This document shows, one piece after another, positions 1-8,790 of a stretch of 64,000 nucleotides of DNA. A program made the translations under genes and the position numbers. The stretch covers positions 62,001-126,000 of the forward strand of contig NZ_SBLB01000012.1 in assembly GCF_004138325.1 (NCBI RefSeq), written 5' to 3'. The notes beneath the pieces were generated by a model that searched no databases, was not told the DNA's origin, and saw only the letters and a list, made by a program, of their open reading frames with translations. Numbering within the stretch: position 1 is the stretch's first letter; every line of letters starts with the position of its first letter. This DNA comes from Spirosoma sordidisoli. GTDB lineage: Bacteria > Bacteroidota > Bacteroidia > Cytophagales > Spirosomataceae.

Positions 1-2
1 TG

Positions 3-110
3 GGGGCTGGTGGCCTGGCCACGATGTGGGAAGCAGTCTTCGCCGATGTGGGTGTGGCAATGCTGGCTATTTTGAACGCCGTGCGGGTGCAAAATCTCAA
101 GTTCAATTGA
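3..110 (+). CDS. Heavy-metal P-type ATPase, C-terminal end (partial)
   Basis: Only the last 35 codons lie in the window. They read GAGGLATMWEAVFADVGV and continue to VRVQNLKFN, which matches the final transmembrane pair of P1B-type metal ATPases of the ZntA/CadA kind, where a GLATLWxAVFADVGV-like helix precedes the C-terminal end. These pumps export Zn, Cd, Pb or Co across the inner membrane. The catalytic domains are outside the window, so the metal cannot be stated. The gene converges on the leftward operon that begins at 6.4 kb, with a strong hairpin between them. Confidence 0.8.
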   Translation, partial: GAGGLATMWEAVFADVGVAMLAILNAVRVQNLKFN

Positions 111-119
111 TAAACGTGT

Positions 120-166
120 CGCGTTCCATCGTCACTACTAAGAAAGGCTGATGACGATGGAACGCG
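120..166. terminator. Strong bidirectional hairpin
   Basis: A perfect 15-bp stem (CGCGTTCCATCGTCA at 120-134 against its complement at 152-166) with a 17-nt loop lies between two convergent genes, the P-type ATPase and the DUF347 gene. There is no long T-run, but the location and stem strength fit a shared terminator for both directions. Confidence 0.75.
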
Positions 167-198
167 GCAGGATACAGATGTCTCCGTGTTTTGTTTAC

Positions 199-936
199 TC
201 AACTCAGCCGGTGTTCTTTTCGCTGAAACGATGTGAATGCGACAAGACCAATCAACAAACCAAAAAGAATCAGCGATGATCCTTGGGTACCAAAGCCAAG
301 ACCCCCTTTGTTAGTCGATTTAGTGAGCAGGTCACCAAACGTGGCACCGAACGGACGAGTCAGCACGAAGGCAATCCAGAACAGTACGACTGAAGAAATT
401 CGGCTGAAATAGTGCGCCAGAATAACCAAACCGATTAACGAGCCAATCAGCAGCGCACCACCGCCGAAGCCCAATCCCGAATCATCAGCCAGGTAATCAC
501 CCAAGGCTGTTCCCAGCGTATTGGAAACGAGAATAGCGGTCCAGTAAAAACTTTCGGGTCGGGCTGTTTTGATATCTGTCACCGACAAACTTTTCTCCGA
601 CCGATACCACACCGCCAGAACAACTCCCAGCAGTACCACCAAAATGGCCGAGCCGGTTGCATAGCCAAGCCCAAGCGTTCGGTCCATATAGTCCGACATC
701 GTTGTCCCGGCGGTGCTGGTCGCTAAAATAACCGACCAGTAAAGGGCAGGTACGTAACGTTTGGCGCGGAGTTGTAGCAGTAGAACAACCACGAAAAAAC
801 CAATCAGTATCAGCGAACTAAGGCCGTAGCCTACATTCAGCGTCTGCGCCAACAGGTCACCTGCTGTTTCGCCCAGGGTTGTTGCACAGATTTTCATAAC
901 CCAGAACAGCAGGGTGATTTCAGGTACTTTTTTCAT
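199..936 (-). CDS. DUF347-type multi-pass membrane protein
   Basis: 245 residues, almost entirely transmembrane, built from four degenerate repeats. Each repeat has a pattern like TTLGETAGDLL or TTMSDYMDRTLGLGYATG followed by a hydrophobic helix, with a second helix between repeats. This matches the DUF347 repeat family (COG4705), inner-membrane proteins of unknown substrate. The acidic residue after each (G/S)D or ETAGD motif sits at the membrane edge and could bind cations, which is inference. The start codon overlaps the stop of the RND pump by 4 bp, so it is the last gene of the efflux operon and probably cooperates with it. Confidence 0.75.
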   Translation of the reverse strand: MKKVPEITLLFWVMKICATTLGETAGDLLAQTLNVGYGLSSLILIGFFVVVLLLQLRAKRYVPALYWSVILATSTAGTTMSDYMDRTLGLGYATGSAILVVLLGVVLAVWYRSEKSLSVTDIKTARPESFYWTAILVSNTLGTALGDYLADDSGLGFGGGALLIGSLIGLVILAHYFSRISSVVLFWIAFVLTRPFGATFGDLLTKSTNKGGLGFGTQGSSLILFGLLIGLVAFTSFQRKEHRLS

Positions 937-3900
937 GATGGATGGATTACGCGCCTATGGAACAAAGCCCGAAGCGCAGTGGGAAGAACTAACAGCAGCA
1001 GGGGTAATCCGGCAACGAAGCCGCCAATCACCGCGACTGCCAGCGGCTGTTGCATTTGCGCCCCCAGCCCAAAACCCAGTGCCAGGGGCATCAGGGCAAG
1101 GATGGCCCCGATGGCCGTCATTAGTTTGGGGCGAAGCCGCAGGGCAATGGCATAGTTGACCGACTCGTCCACATCACCGGTTCGGGCCAGCGTGTGTTCA
1201 AACTGATTGACCGTGAAAATGGCGTTCTCAGCGATGATACCCACAATCATGATGATACCCGTGTAGCTACTCACGTTCAGCGGGATGCCAGTTAAGTACA
1301 GTGCAGTAATACAACCGGTGATGCCCAGCAGCGAGAGCAGTAACACCAGCACCGATAGCCACCAGTCTTTGAATAGGAACATCAGCACGGCCAATACCAA
1401 TAACGAGGCCAGTGTCAGAATGAGCAGTAATTCACCAAACGACTGTTGTTGCTGGGCGTACGCTCCGCCGTAGCCAACCGTGTAGCCCTGGGGTAGAGGC
1501 AACTTTTGAGCAAACTGCGTTTGTATATCGCGGATTGTGCTGCCTAAGTCCCGCCCGTTCAGCCGGGCAGTCAGCACCACGGAGGATTTAAGATCTTCAC
1601 GTCGTTGCTCAATCTCTCCGCCCAGCACCGTTACCCGGCAGAAGAAGGATAGCGGTCGGGTGGTGCCGTCAGGTAGGAAGATCAGTACGTTCCTTAGCTT
1701 ATCTAAATCGTTTTGGTCAAAGTTGGCAAAGCGCAACACCATCCGGCGCATCTGCTCGCCATCCTGAAACGAGCCGACTTGAATCCCCGCCGTGAGGGCC
1801 GCCTGCGCGGGCGAGGGTACGGGCTGGGCCGCGTTGGGGCCGAGGGATACGCCCCCCGTGTAGGCCGTAAGTTGAGTCTGAAAGTCGATCAAGCCAATCT
1901 TGTACTGACTCAACTTAGCCTGATCCGGCTCGAAAACCAGCGACGGCCCCGCTTCAACCAACCCGTCGTTTACGTCGACCACCCCCGGTATCGTCTCCAG
2001 AATGCCCGATGCCTGTTTGGAAAGCGTTTGTAACAGGATGTAATTATCACCGAACAGCTTGATCTCGATTGGCTGGGGGGTACTCATGAGATCACCTAAC
2101 AGATCGGCGATACGCTGACCGAACGAAATACTCAGCACCGGTTGAGCGGCATTGATACGTGTCCGCAGATCGTCAATGACTTCGACGGTCGTTTTGGTTC
2201 GGTTTGTTTTTAGCTGAATCGAATAGTCGCCGAAATTGGGCGGCACCCCCCGGAACCCCATGCTGATGCCCGTTCGTCGGGAATAGGTCGCCACGTTGGA
2301 ATCGGCCACAATAATCTTTTCCGCTTGGCGCAGAATCCGATCCGTTTCCTGGATAGACGTACCCGGTGGCGTGAAGTAATCCAGCACGATAGTCCCCTCG
2401 TCGAGGTCGGGCAGAAAGCCGGTTTCTAAACGACCGTATGAGAACCATGCTCCAAAACCCAGCAGCCCCACTAAAAGTAATGACACAACCGGCTTGGTGA
2501 AGAGCTGCGTTAACCAGTACAGCCGACGTACCTGAGCGAATTCATCGACAGCATGAGCGTTCTTGGAAGCTTTGAAACCAATTAATAGGTGCAGTACCGG
2601 CAGCAACAGCCACGTTACTAAAAAAGAACAGACCATCGTGATCTGCATGGTATCGGATAGCTCCCGAAAGAAGCTACCAGCCAGCCCGCTCATCAGTCGA
2701 AATGGAAAGTGAATGACGATGGTAGAAAGCGAGGAGCCAACCATCGCCGGAAACAGGTTATGAAGGGCCTCCTGCACCACGGCAAACCGGTTTTTCTCCG
2801 GTTCCTCTTCATGGACGCGGTAGATCTGTTCGATGATAACGATGGCATCGTCGATGATCAGCCCGATAGAAGCAGCAATTGCCCCCAACGACATAATATT
2901 AATGCTAATGCCCACCACGTAAAGCACTAAAATCGTAAAGGCCAGCGTAACGGGAATCGTCAGCAACACCACCGTGGAAGCCCGCCACGACCGTAGAAAG
3001 ACGATCATGACCAAGATAGCCAGCAGCAACCCTTCGTAAATGGTCTTGATGACACTGTGAACACTATCGCCCACGAACGCCGACTGGTCATAGTAGGGTT
3101 TGAGCCGCATACCACGGGGCAGGATCTTACGAACCTCAACCGCTTTGGCCTCAGCGTTTTTAGCAAAGTCAATCAGGTTCACGCCCGGCTGTTTGACCAA
3201 ATCGATTTGCACCGCTTGGTGACCATTGGCGTTGATCACTAAAAATTCCTGTTGCTGTTCCTGCACCTCAACACGGGCAACTTCGCCGAGCGTTACCATC
3301 CGGGTACCGTCGTTTTTGACAATCAACGCATTCAGTGCGTCCACGTCGAGCACTCGTGTGTCGGTCAGCGTCAGGTAAAGCCGTCTGTAGTCGGCTACGT
3401 AGCCGTTGGACAGTACGTTATTGTTGGCGTTGATGGCGGTTATGAGAGCCGAGATGGGCAAGTTCACCGAAGCCAGTTTCACCGCATCGGGTATGACCAC
3501 AATCTCTTTAGCCTTTCCTCCCCGCACCACGACGTTAGCAATACCCGATACCTGCGAAAACAGAGGACGTACCAGCAAGTTGGCGCGATCTCGCAACGCA
3601 ACTAATCCGTGCTGGTCGCTTTCCAACGTATAGCCATAGACCGGAAACAGCGACTGGTTCATGGCCTCAATGGAGAGGTTCACGCCCGGCGGCAAGAAGT
3701 TGCGAATCTCATTGATCCGGCTCTCGACCTGCGTCTTCTGGGTGTAAATATCCTGCCCCCACTTGAAAAACACGTCGATGGTGCAACTACCCCGGCTGGT
3801 GCTGCTCTTAACAATCGTTACGCCATTGACTTTCTTAACCGCGCTCTCCAGCGGCTTGGTAACGGTAATCATCATCCGATCAATGGGCTGCTGACCGTTG

Positions 3901-4097
3901 TCGACAATGATGGATACACGCGGGAACAGTACTTCGGGAAACAGATTGGTCTGCATCCGGGTATAGGCATAGATACCGGCGATCAGCAACAACACACCCG
4001 TGAACAGAATGGGGCGACTAAACACCTCAAAATAAGAACGACGAACCGGTTCATTGGTTGGCGTAGTCGTGGCGGAAGCAGAGGGCTGTTCGGTCAT
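933..4097 (-). CDS. RND efflux pump, inner-membrane permease
   Basis: 1054 residues, the usual length of an RND permease. It has an N-terminal membrane helix, a large periplasmic loop, a central membrane block, a second periplasmic loop and a C-terminal membrane block. The central block carries IGLIIDDAIVIIE, so the Asp-Asp pair of the proton relay (TM4) is intact, unlike in the pump at 47.8 kb. It is not a clear heavy-metal (HME) type, because the DFGxxVDGAVV signature is missing. The gene lies between a membrane-fusion protein (4-bp ATGA overlap) and the DUF347 gene (4-bp overlap), with TolC first in the operon. The substrate is unknown. Confidence 0.9.
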   Translation of the reverse strand: MTEQPSASATTTPTNEPVRRSYFEVFSRPILFTGVLLLIAGIYAYTRMQTNLFPEVLFPRVSIIVDNGQQPIDRMMITVTKPLESAVKKVNGVTIVKSSTSRGSCTIDVFFKWGQDIYTQKTQVESRINEIRNFLPPGVNLSIEAMNQSLFPVYGYTLESDQHGLVALRDRANLLVRPLFSQVSGIANVVVRGGKAKEIVVIPDAVKLASVNLPISALITAINANNNVLSNGYVADYRRLYLTLTDTRVLDVDALNALIVKNDGTRMVTLGEVARVEVQEQQQEFLVINANGHQAVQIDLVKQPGVNLIDFAKNAEAKAVEVRKILPRGMRLKPYYDQSAFVGDSVHSVIKTIYEGLLLAILVMIVFLRSWRASTVVLLTIPVTLAFTILVLYVVGISINIMSLGAIAASIGLIIDDAIVIIEQIYRVHEEEPEKNRFAVVQEALHNLFPAMVGSSLSTIVIHFPFRLMSGLAGSFFRELSDTMQITMVCSFLVTWLLLPVLHLLIGFKASKNAHAVDEFAQVRRLYWLTQLFTKPVVSLLLVGLLGFGAWFSYGRLETGFLPDLDEGTIVLDYFTPPGTSIQETDRILRQAEKIIVADSNVATYSRRTGISMGFRGVPPNFGDYSIQLKTNRTKTTVEVIDDLRTRINAAQPVLSISFGQRIADLLGDLMSTPQPIEIKLFGDNYILLQTLSKQASGILETIPGVVDVNDGLVEAGPSLVFEPDQAKLSQYKIGLIDFQTQLTAYTGGVSLGPNAAQPVPSPAQAALTAGIQVGSFQDGEQMRRMVLRFANFDQNDLDKLRNVLIFLPDGTTRPLSFFCRVTVLGGEIEQRREDLKSSVVLTARLNGRDLGSTIRDIQTQFAQKLPLPQGYTVGYGGAYAQQQQSFGELLLILTLASLLVLAVLMFLFKDWWLSVLVLLLSLLGITGCITALYLTGIPLNVSSYTGIIMIVGIIAENAIFTVNQFEHTLARTGDVDESVNYAIALRLRPKLMTAIGAILALMPLALGFGLGAQMQQPLAVAVIGGFVAGLPLLLLVLPTALRALFHRRVIHPS

Positions 4098-5056
4098 CGC
4101 TTTGCCGGAGTTACCAGTACACGGGCTGTGTCGGGCAGGCCGTAATTGCCTTCGGTGACGATGCGGTCACCAATTCCGAAGTGGGGGGAACGTACCTCTA
4201 CTGTCGTGGTCGTTCGTTCGCCAAGCTGAACGGGCACTTTGATCGCCGTGCTATCATTCAGCAGTCGCATAACCCAAAAGTGTTGCAGCATCTCGTCGCT
4301 GAGTACGGCGGCTTTGGGCAGCAACTGGGCTTGGGCGTTAGCCTGGCTGGTCACGTCAACCTGTACGGTTAGGTTTTCGGGGAGTGGAATGGGGCGAGTA
4401 ATGCGCGCTAATACACTCTGAGTTTGAGCCAGCGCGTTGACCGTCGTTAAGGGGGTGGTGAACGTAGCAGTCAGGGCGCGGCCATCGGGCAAACGTACCC
4501 GGCAGGTTCGACCGGGCCGGGCCAGAGCCTCATATTCGTAAGGCACGTTGACCTGCACGGCCAAGGCACTATTTTCTGCGATGGTGCAAAGCTGGGTGCC
4601 CTCCAGCACGTAGTCGCCCGTTTGCTGCTTATCGAACGTACTGATCACGCCCCCCGACGAGGCCCGCACCGTGACTAAGCCAATAATGGCTGTATCGCCC
4701 GAAATAGCCAGTCTTCCCAGGGCGCGTCGCTCCTTAGTTTCTAATTGGTAGAGCGGCTGGCCGGCACGTACCTGTGCGCCCAGGCTAACGTACACTTTTG
4801 TGACGAAGGCGGCCACGGGTGCCGTAATGGCATTTCGGCGCAGATACAGCGTCGTCCCGAACAGCGTCAGGCTATTGCTGATGCCGCCCCGACCAACGGC
4901 CTGCACGGTAACGGGCGTTCGGGCGGTGCGGGTTTGCTGCTGGGACGCATCGGTAGCCTGCGGCTTGTTGCAGGCAAACAAGCCCATCAGCAGCAGCACG
5001 CCTGTAGATAGCTGAAGACTAAGCCGTTCACTACCAGTTATAATAATTGTACGCAT
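4094..5056 (-). CDS. RND periplasmic adaptor (membrane-fusion lipoprotein)
   Basis: 320 residues. I start it at the ATG (MRTIIITG) because the open frame two codons further upstream begins with TTG. Residues 1-30 form a signal peptide with a lipobox-like LFAC, so the protein is probably lipidated. The mature part has a short lipoyl-like half (YVSLGAQVRAGQPLYQLE), almost no coiled-coil hairpin, then a second lipoyl half and a beta-barrel domain. The missing long hairpin makes it shorter than typical adaptors of about 370-420 residues. It bridges the RND pump to TolC. It overlaps the TolC gene by 26 bp and the pump by 4 bp. Confidence 0.88.
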   Translation of the reverse strand: MRTIIITGSERLSLQLSTGVLLLMGLFACNKPQATDASQQQTRTARTPVTVQAVGRGGISNSLTLFGTTLYLRRNAITAPVAAFVTKVYVSLGAQVRAGQPLYQLETKERRALGRLAISGDTAIIGLVTVRASSGGVISTFDKQQTGDYVLEGTQLCTIAENSALAVQVNVPYEYEALARPGRTCRVRLPDGRALTATFTTPLTTVNALAQTQSVLARITRPIPLPENLTVQVDVTSQANAQAQLLPKAAVLSDEMLQHFWVMRLLNDSTAIKVPVQLGERTTTTVEVRSPHFGIGDRIVTEGNYGLPDTARVLVTPAKR

Positions 5057-6365
5057 TGACAAGTAGTTGACGATTCGATTGAATCAGTAAGGCATCGCGC
5101 CGAACGGCGACCATGTTTTTCAGAACGGTGATGTAATTGATAATGGAAAGCTGACCCTGTAGAAGTTCGCGCCGGTAAGAAGCCAGCACGGCTTCGTAGC
5201 CCGCTATCTGCTGCCGGAACACGGCGAGTCGTTCGTCAAGCCCTCTTAACTCACCCCGTATCCGCTCCCGACGCACCCCATTCTGCGTGTCGATGAACCG
5301 GCGGTAGTTGCCCAGGCTCTGTTGTAGGATACTGGTGCGTTGCGCGTTGATACGCTTCTGGTGCCCGTCGAAGAGTGTCCAGACCAGGGAAACGCCCGCA
5401 CTAAACCCAAAGCGACGGGGGATGTCGGGGATGTAGGACGTATTTAGCCCGGCGTTACCGAACGCAATCCATTGAGGTCGGTAACGCAAATCGAAAATGG
5501 TTTGCTGGGCAGTTAGGGCTACGCTATCCAAAGCGTATCGTTGCGTGAATCCAGAGGGTACTGAGCCGATGTCGGGAGCCATGACCAAGTTCAGTGGAGC
5601 CAAATTGACTAACGTGGTATCGGCGATGCCGCTTAACGCATTCAACTCGAGTACATCCCGTCGGTAGGCCGTTTGGTAGCCAACGCGCAGATTCTGCTGG
5701 GTTTGGGCTTCGATGTCAACCAGCGTTAGGTCCGATTGCTTGAGCAGCGAAGACTCGACAAACTTCTGGACAATCTGCCGCTGTTCGCGTAGCACCCGCA
5801 ACAGGCTATCGGTATACTGCACCTGCAAGCGGTCCTGCAAACACAGAATGTACTGATCGGTAACAATCTTTTCAACGTCGTGCTGACCCAGCCGGATCAC
5901 CGTCTGACCAACCTGAGAAGCCAGCACAAACGGCGCGGCAAATGCTTTTGCCCGAAATAAATTAGAAATGGGTTGCGTGGCCGAGACCAGTCCCTGATAC
6001 AAGCCACCGTTGGACACCGCCAAATCGTACCCGAAGTAGTTGGTTGCTCCCGACGAATTAAGTTCTGGATGAAAGCCGCCTTTATCGGTTGAGAAGATCG
6101 GAGAGAACTGTGCGTTGCCCGTCACCTGCACCAGCGGTTTCGTGTATAATGCCTGAAGACGTTGCGCTTCAAATGCGTTAGCCTGCAACTGGTTTTGGTT
6201 ATCGCGAACAAGCGGACTGGTCTGCCGGGCATTTTCCAAATAAAAGTCCAATGCCCGTTGGGGCTGGCCGGATTGAGCCAATACGCTGACTGGCGAAACC
6301 AGATACAGTCCAGTCAACAACAGCACTACCCTCAGCTTGCTGTCCTCTGGTTGTTTCGTTTGCAT
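5031..6365 (-). CDS. TolC-family outer-membrane efflux protein
   Basis: 444 residues. The chosen ATG (MQTKQPEDSK) gives an N-terminal signal peptide ending near VSVLAQS; the longer open frame adds 20 unlikely residues. The two OEP repeats are visible as long amphipathic helices, for example QRQIVQKFVESSLLKQSDLTLVD and the matching C-terminal GELRGLDERLAVFRQQIAGYE region (given here only as landmarks). It forms the outer-membrane duct of the tripartite pump. It is first in the operon TolC, adaptor, RND, DUF347. A two-box operator with a -7 element lies upstream at 6442-6475 on the same strand. Confidence 0.9.
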   Translation of the reverse strand: MQTKQPEDSKLRVVLLLTGLYLVSPVSVLAQSGQPQRALDFYLENARQTSPLVRDNQNQLQANAFEAQRLQALYTKPLVQVTGNAQFSPIFSTDKGGFHPELNSSGATNYFGYDLAVSNGGLYQGLVSATQPISNLFRAKAFAAPFVLASQVGQTVIRLGQHDVEKIVTDQYILCLQDRLQVQYTDSLLRVLREQRQIVQKFVESSLLKQSDLTLVDIEAQTQQNLRVGYQTAYRRDVLELNALSGIADTTLVNLAPLNLVMAPDIGSVPSGFTQRYALDSVALTAQQTIFDLRYRPQWIAFGNAGLNTSYIPDIPRRFGFSAGVSLVWTLFDGHQKRINAQRTSILQQSLGNYRRFIDTQNGVRRERIRGELRGLDERLAVFRQQIAGYEAVLASYRRELLQGQLSIINYITVLKNMVAVRRDALLIQSNRQLLVNAYNYYNW

Positions 6366-6441
6366 ACGCTGTCCATCAGTGATTCTCTTGATGCCCTGAT
6401 AAAAAAGCACCACGCCCAAATCCAATTCGGTTTGGGTAATG

Positions 6442-6475
6442 CAAACGTCGTGGTCAATCTTGAAGTAAATCTGTA
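6442..6475 (-). promoter_or_regulatory. Two-box operator/promoter, site G
   Basis: Read on the minus strand: box 1 TACAGATTTAC (6475-6465), box 2 TTCAAGATTGA (6464-6454), spacer CCAC, then GACGTTTG (6449-6442), a near match to TAnnTTTG. The geometry is identical to six other sites in the window. It points to the TolC-adaptor-RND operon, with a leader of about 70 nt. Box 2 is the weakest member because of an extra A. Confidence 0.6.
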
Positions 6476-6563
6476 CCTAGTACTGATGCTGTTTATGAAG
6501 CGTTAGCGCAAACGAATCAGCTTCTGACAGACCGATTGATCCTTACTGCACGGAATCTACTGC

Positions 6564-6597
6564 TTCAGATTTGCCTCAGAATCTCCCTGTACGTTTG
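6564..6597 (+). promoter_or_regulatory. Two-box operator/promoter, site A
   Basis: Box 1 TTCAGATTTGC (6564-6574), box 2 CTCAGAATCTC (6575-6585), spacer CCTG, then a perfect -7 element TACGTTTG (6590-6597). It faces the Lys-rich exported protein at 6798, leaving an unusually long leader of about 195 nt. Sites A and G are divergent and share one 432-bp intergenic region; I see no further gene in that region. Confidence 0.7.
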
Positions 6598-6797
6598 ATG
6601 TGATTTTCAGCCGCACTCGCTTCGCTTTTGGAAAAATTCGATTCGATCAGGCAACGGCGGATATCAAAATCTCCGTATGGCTTTTTGTGTACCTCTGATT
6701 CGTCAGCACGAATACACAGTCAGCAAAACCGCCCAGCCGGAGCCAGTAGTAGAGCGGTTAATTGAATTAACAGTCAACGTTTTAAAACAAAATCGTT

Positions 6798-7085
6798 ATG
6801 AAAAACACAATGCTGGCAGCAATCATGGTTGCTGCTCTTTTCGCCGGAAATGCCCAGGCCCAGAGTGGCAAAGCACACAAAAAAGAGGCCGTCACAGAAG
6901 CCAAAGCCACCGTAGCCAGTGATAAGGCTGCGTTAAAAGAGCTAAAGTCAGATCGCAAAGATGACAAACTGCGTGGAGACCGGCAGGCGTTGAAAGCAGA
7001 CCGAAAACGCACGTTCAAGGCCGACAAGAAGCTGCTGAAAGACGAGGTTAAGAAAGACGCGGCTGTCATTAAAGAGAAGCTGTAA
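6798..7085 (+). CDS. Small Lys/Asp-rich exported protein
   Basis: 95 residues. Residues 1-22 form a clear signal peptide (AAIMVAALFAGNAQAQ). The mature 73 residues are about one third Lys, rich in Asp, Ala and Arg, and have a helical heptad-like pattern (DKAALKELKSDRK, KADKKLLKDEVKK), predicting one or two charged periplasmic helices. I do not recognise the family. The two-box site A lies upstream, so it is probably induced with the efflux operon. The size, charge and regulation resemble small periplasmic stress proteins such as Spy or CpxP in general style only; there is no LTxxQ motif. A strong terminator follows directly. Confidence 0.75.
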   Translation: MKNTMLAAIMVAALFAGNAQAQSGKAHKKEAVTEAKATVASDKAALKELKSDRKDDKLRGDRQALKADRKRTFKADKKLLKDEVKKDAAVIKEKL

Positions 7086-7100
7086 TCATCCATTCCCGAA

Positions 7101-7129
7101 CGGGCCGGCTTAGAAACCGGCCCGTTTTT
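7101..7129 (+). terminator. Rho-independent terminator
   Basis: Stem CGGGCCGG (7101-7108) pairs with CCGGCCCG (7117-7124) around an 8-nt loop, followed by TTTTT. It closes the Lys-rich protein gene. Confidence 0.9.
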
Positions 7130-7197
7130 CATTCACCTACACGCATCAGCAATTCACACCTGTTTGGTAGTCCAATACCAGACAAGATTCGTATTCT

Positions 7198-8316
7198 ATG
7201 CGCCTTTTATTCATCGTGCAGGGCGAAGGCCGAGGCCATTTGACACAGGCTATTTCGCTGGCACAATTGCTTCAGGAAGCTGGTCATGAGGTTATAGGTG
7301 CCTGGGTCAATGTGGCAACAGGACGGCCCGTTCCATCTTTTTTCGTCGAGCAGTTCACCGCCCCGATTACCGCCTTGCCCGGACCGGCACTCGTCTATGA
7401 TCCGCAAACCAACGCCCTCGATCTGAAAACGACAATACGGGGTATTATTCGACAACTGCCAACGTTCCGTCAAAGTGTTCGTCAACTCAGAATGGCTATC
7501 CTGACCGAGAAGCCGGATATTGTCGTCAACTTTTTTGAACTACTCGGTGGCCTCACTTATGGGCTGTACCGGCCCTCCACGCCAATGGTCTGCGTAGGGC
7601 ATCAATGCCTGGCGTTTCACGATTCGTTCACGTTTCCAAAAGGCAGTTGGTTCGACAAACTGTTATTCAAAGCATTGGTCCGTCTGAACAGTTGGGGCGC
7701 AACCGAGCTTTTCGGCCTGTCGTTCGACCAGCAAACCGACGTACCCAGACGTCGGTTGCGTGTAATGCCTCCCCTGCTGCGACGAGAGCTTACCGCCTGC
7801 CGTATCCAAGATGACAGAACGGACTGCTGCCCCTACGTACTGGCTTACACCACGCAACCCGGCTTGGTGAGCGAGGTGCTGGAAGCACACCGACAATGCC
7901 CGGAGATGGTTGTCCATTACTTCAACGCCACGACGCAGCAAACCCAGGAGCAGGTGGACAACCATCTCTATTTTCACCGCATCGACGGCATTCGCTACCT
8001 GAAGTACATGCAGCACTGCGAAGCAGTAGTAACTACAGCCGGATTTGAATCCGTTTGTGAAGCCCTTTACTTAGGCAAGCCCGTGCTGATGATGCCGCAA
8101 CCTAATCACTACGAACAGGCTTGCAACGCACTCGACGGGCAGCGGGTGGGCGCGGGGTTGGCGGCTAATCGCTTTGACCTGCGTCGACTGCTGACGTACC
8201 TGCCCACGCATGACCACTCGGTGAGCAATCGGTTTAAAAACTGGTATGCCAGTGGCGAATGGCGGTTTGTGATTGCCCTACAACGTCTTATTCCGCCGAC
8301 TAACTCGGCCACCTGA
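7198..8316 (+). CDS. MurG/UGT-like glycosyltransferase
   Basis: 372 residues. The N-terminus FIVQGEGRGHLTQAISLAQLL is the GxGHxxxA/T nucleotide-sugar transferase loop of GT-B enzymes of the GT28/GT1 kind. The C-terminal half holds the donor-site signature AVVTTAGFESVCEALYLGKPVLMMPQPNHYEQ, a variant of the MurG GGxxTxxE motif with conserved E and P-x-x-x-Q. No signal peptide; expected to be cytoplasmic or peripheral at the inner membrane. It probably glycosylates a lipid or secondary metabolite. The DMT-type transporter 38 bp downstream could move the product, which is inference. Confidence 0.8.
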   Translation: MRLLFIVQGEGRGHLTQAISLAQLLQEAGHEVIGAWVNVATGRPVPSFFVEQFTAPITALPGPALVYDPQTNALDLKTTIRGIIRQLPTFRQSVRQLRMAILTEKPDIVVNFFELLGGLTYGLYRPSTPMVCVGHQCLAFHDSFTFPKGSWFDKLLFKALVRLNSWGATELFGLSFDQQTDVPRRRLRVMPPLLRRELTACRIQDDRTDCCPYVLAYTTQPGLVSEVLEAHRQCPEMVVHYFNATTQQTQEQVDNHLYFHRIDGIRYLKYMQHCEAVVTTAGFESVCEALYLGKPVLMMPQPNHYEQACNALDGQRVGAGLAANRFDLRRLLTYLPTHDHSVSNRFKNWYASGEWRFVIALQRLIPPTNSAT

Positions 8317-8324
8317 GCTAATAG

Positions 8325-8340
8325 GTGTCGGAACCGACAC
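8325..8340. promoter_or_regulatory. Perfect inverted repeat upstream of transporter
   Basis: GTGTCGG, two bases, then CCGACAC: a perfect 7-bp inverted repeat lying 15 bp before the start of the small transporter gene and 8 bp after the glycosyltransferase stop. No T-run follows, so it looks more like a dimeric-regulator operator than a terminator. Confidence 0.35.
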
Positions 8341-8354
8341 AACTCAACTGATCT

Positions 8355-8744
8355 ATGAACACATCCCTCCTGTCGTGGTTATGTCTGCTTGGTGCTGCTT
8401 TTTGTGAGATGGCCTGGACGTACTCGCTGAAATACATTGATCTGCCTGCTCTTAAAACACTCCGGTGGGCAACCCTGTACCGCTCCGACGGCGGCATGGC
8501 TGTGCTGTGGCCCTGGATTGCCTACATCGTGTTTGGTGTCGTTAACTCGGTGTTGCTGGCCATTGCCATGCGAACCATCCCAACGGCGATGGCTTTTGCC
8601 GTATGGATGGCTACGTCGCTCATCATCCTCAAAGTAACGGATGTGCTGTGGCTAAAGGCAGGTTGGTCATTTACCGAATTGTTTTTCGGGTTCGTCATCA
8701 TCGTTGGTATTGTTGGCCTGAAATGGGCCGGGTCAACTCACTGA
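8355..8744 (+). CDS. Small DMT/SMR-like membrane transporter
   Basis: 129 residues with four hydrophobic segments. The first, CLLGAAFCEMAWTYSLKY, has the membrane-embedded Glu of the small multidrug resistance family in the right place (compare AExxxTxxLK in EmrE). The third, VLLAIAMRTIPTAMAFAVWMA, matches the SMR GxxxAYAVWxG region. It is about 20 residues longer than EmrE, with an extra loop (TLYRSDGG) after TM1. SMR proteins export cations or act as lipid-sugar flippases (ArnE/F type). Its position after a glycosyltransferase favours a lipid-linked role, but this is inference. Confidence 0.78.
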   Translation: MNTSLLSWLCLLGAAFCEMAWTYSLKYIDLPALKTLRWATLYRSDGGMAVLWPWIAYIVFGVVNSVLLAIAMRTIPTAMAFAVWMATSLIILKVTDVLWLKAGWSFTELFFGFVIIVGIVGLKWAGSTH

Positions 8745-8790
8745 GCTAACTCCTACGAACAGTACCTGATATAGAAACCTACCTAACTCA

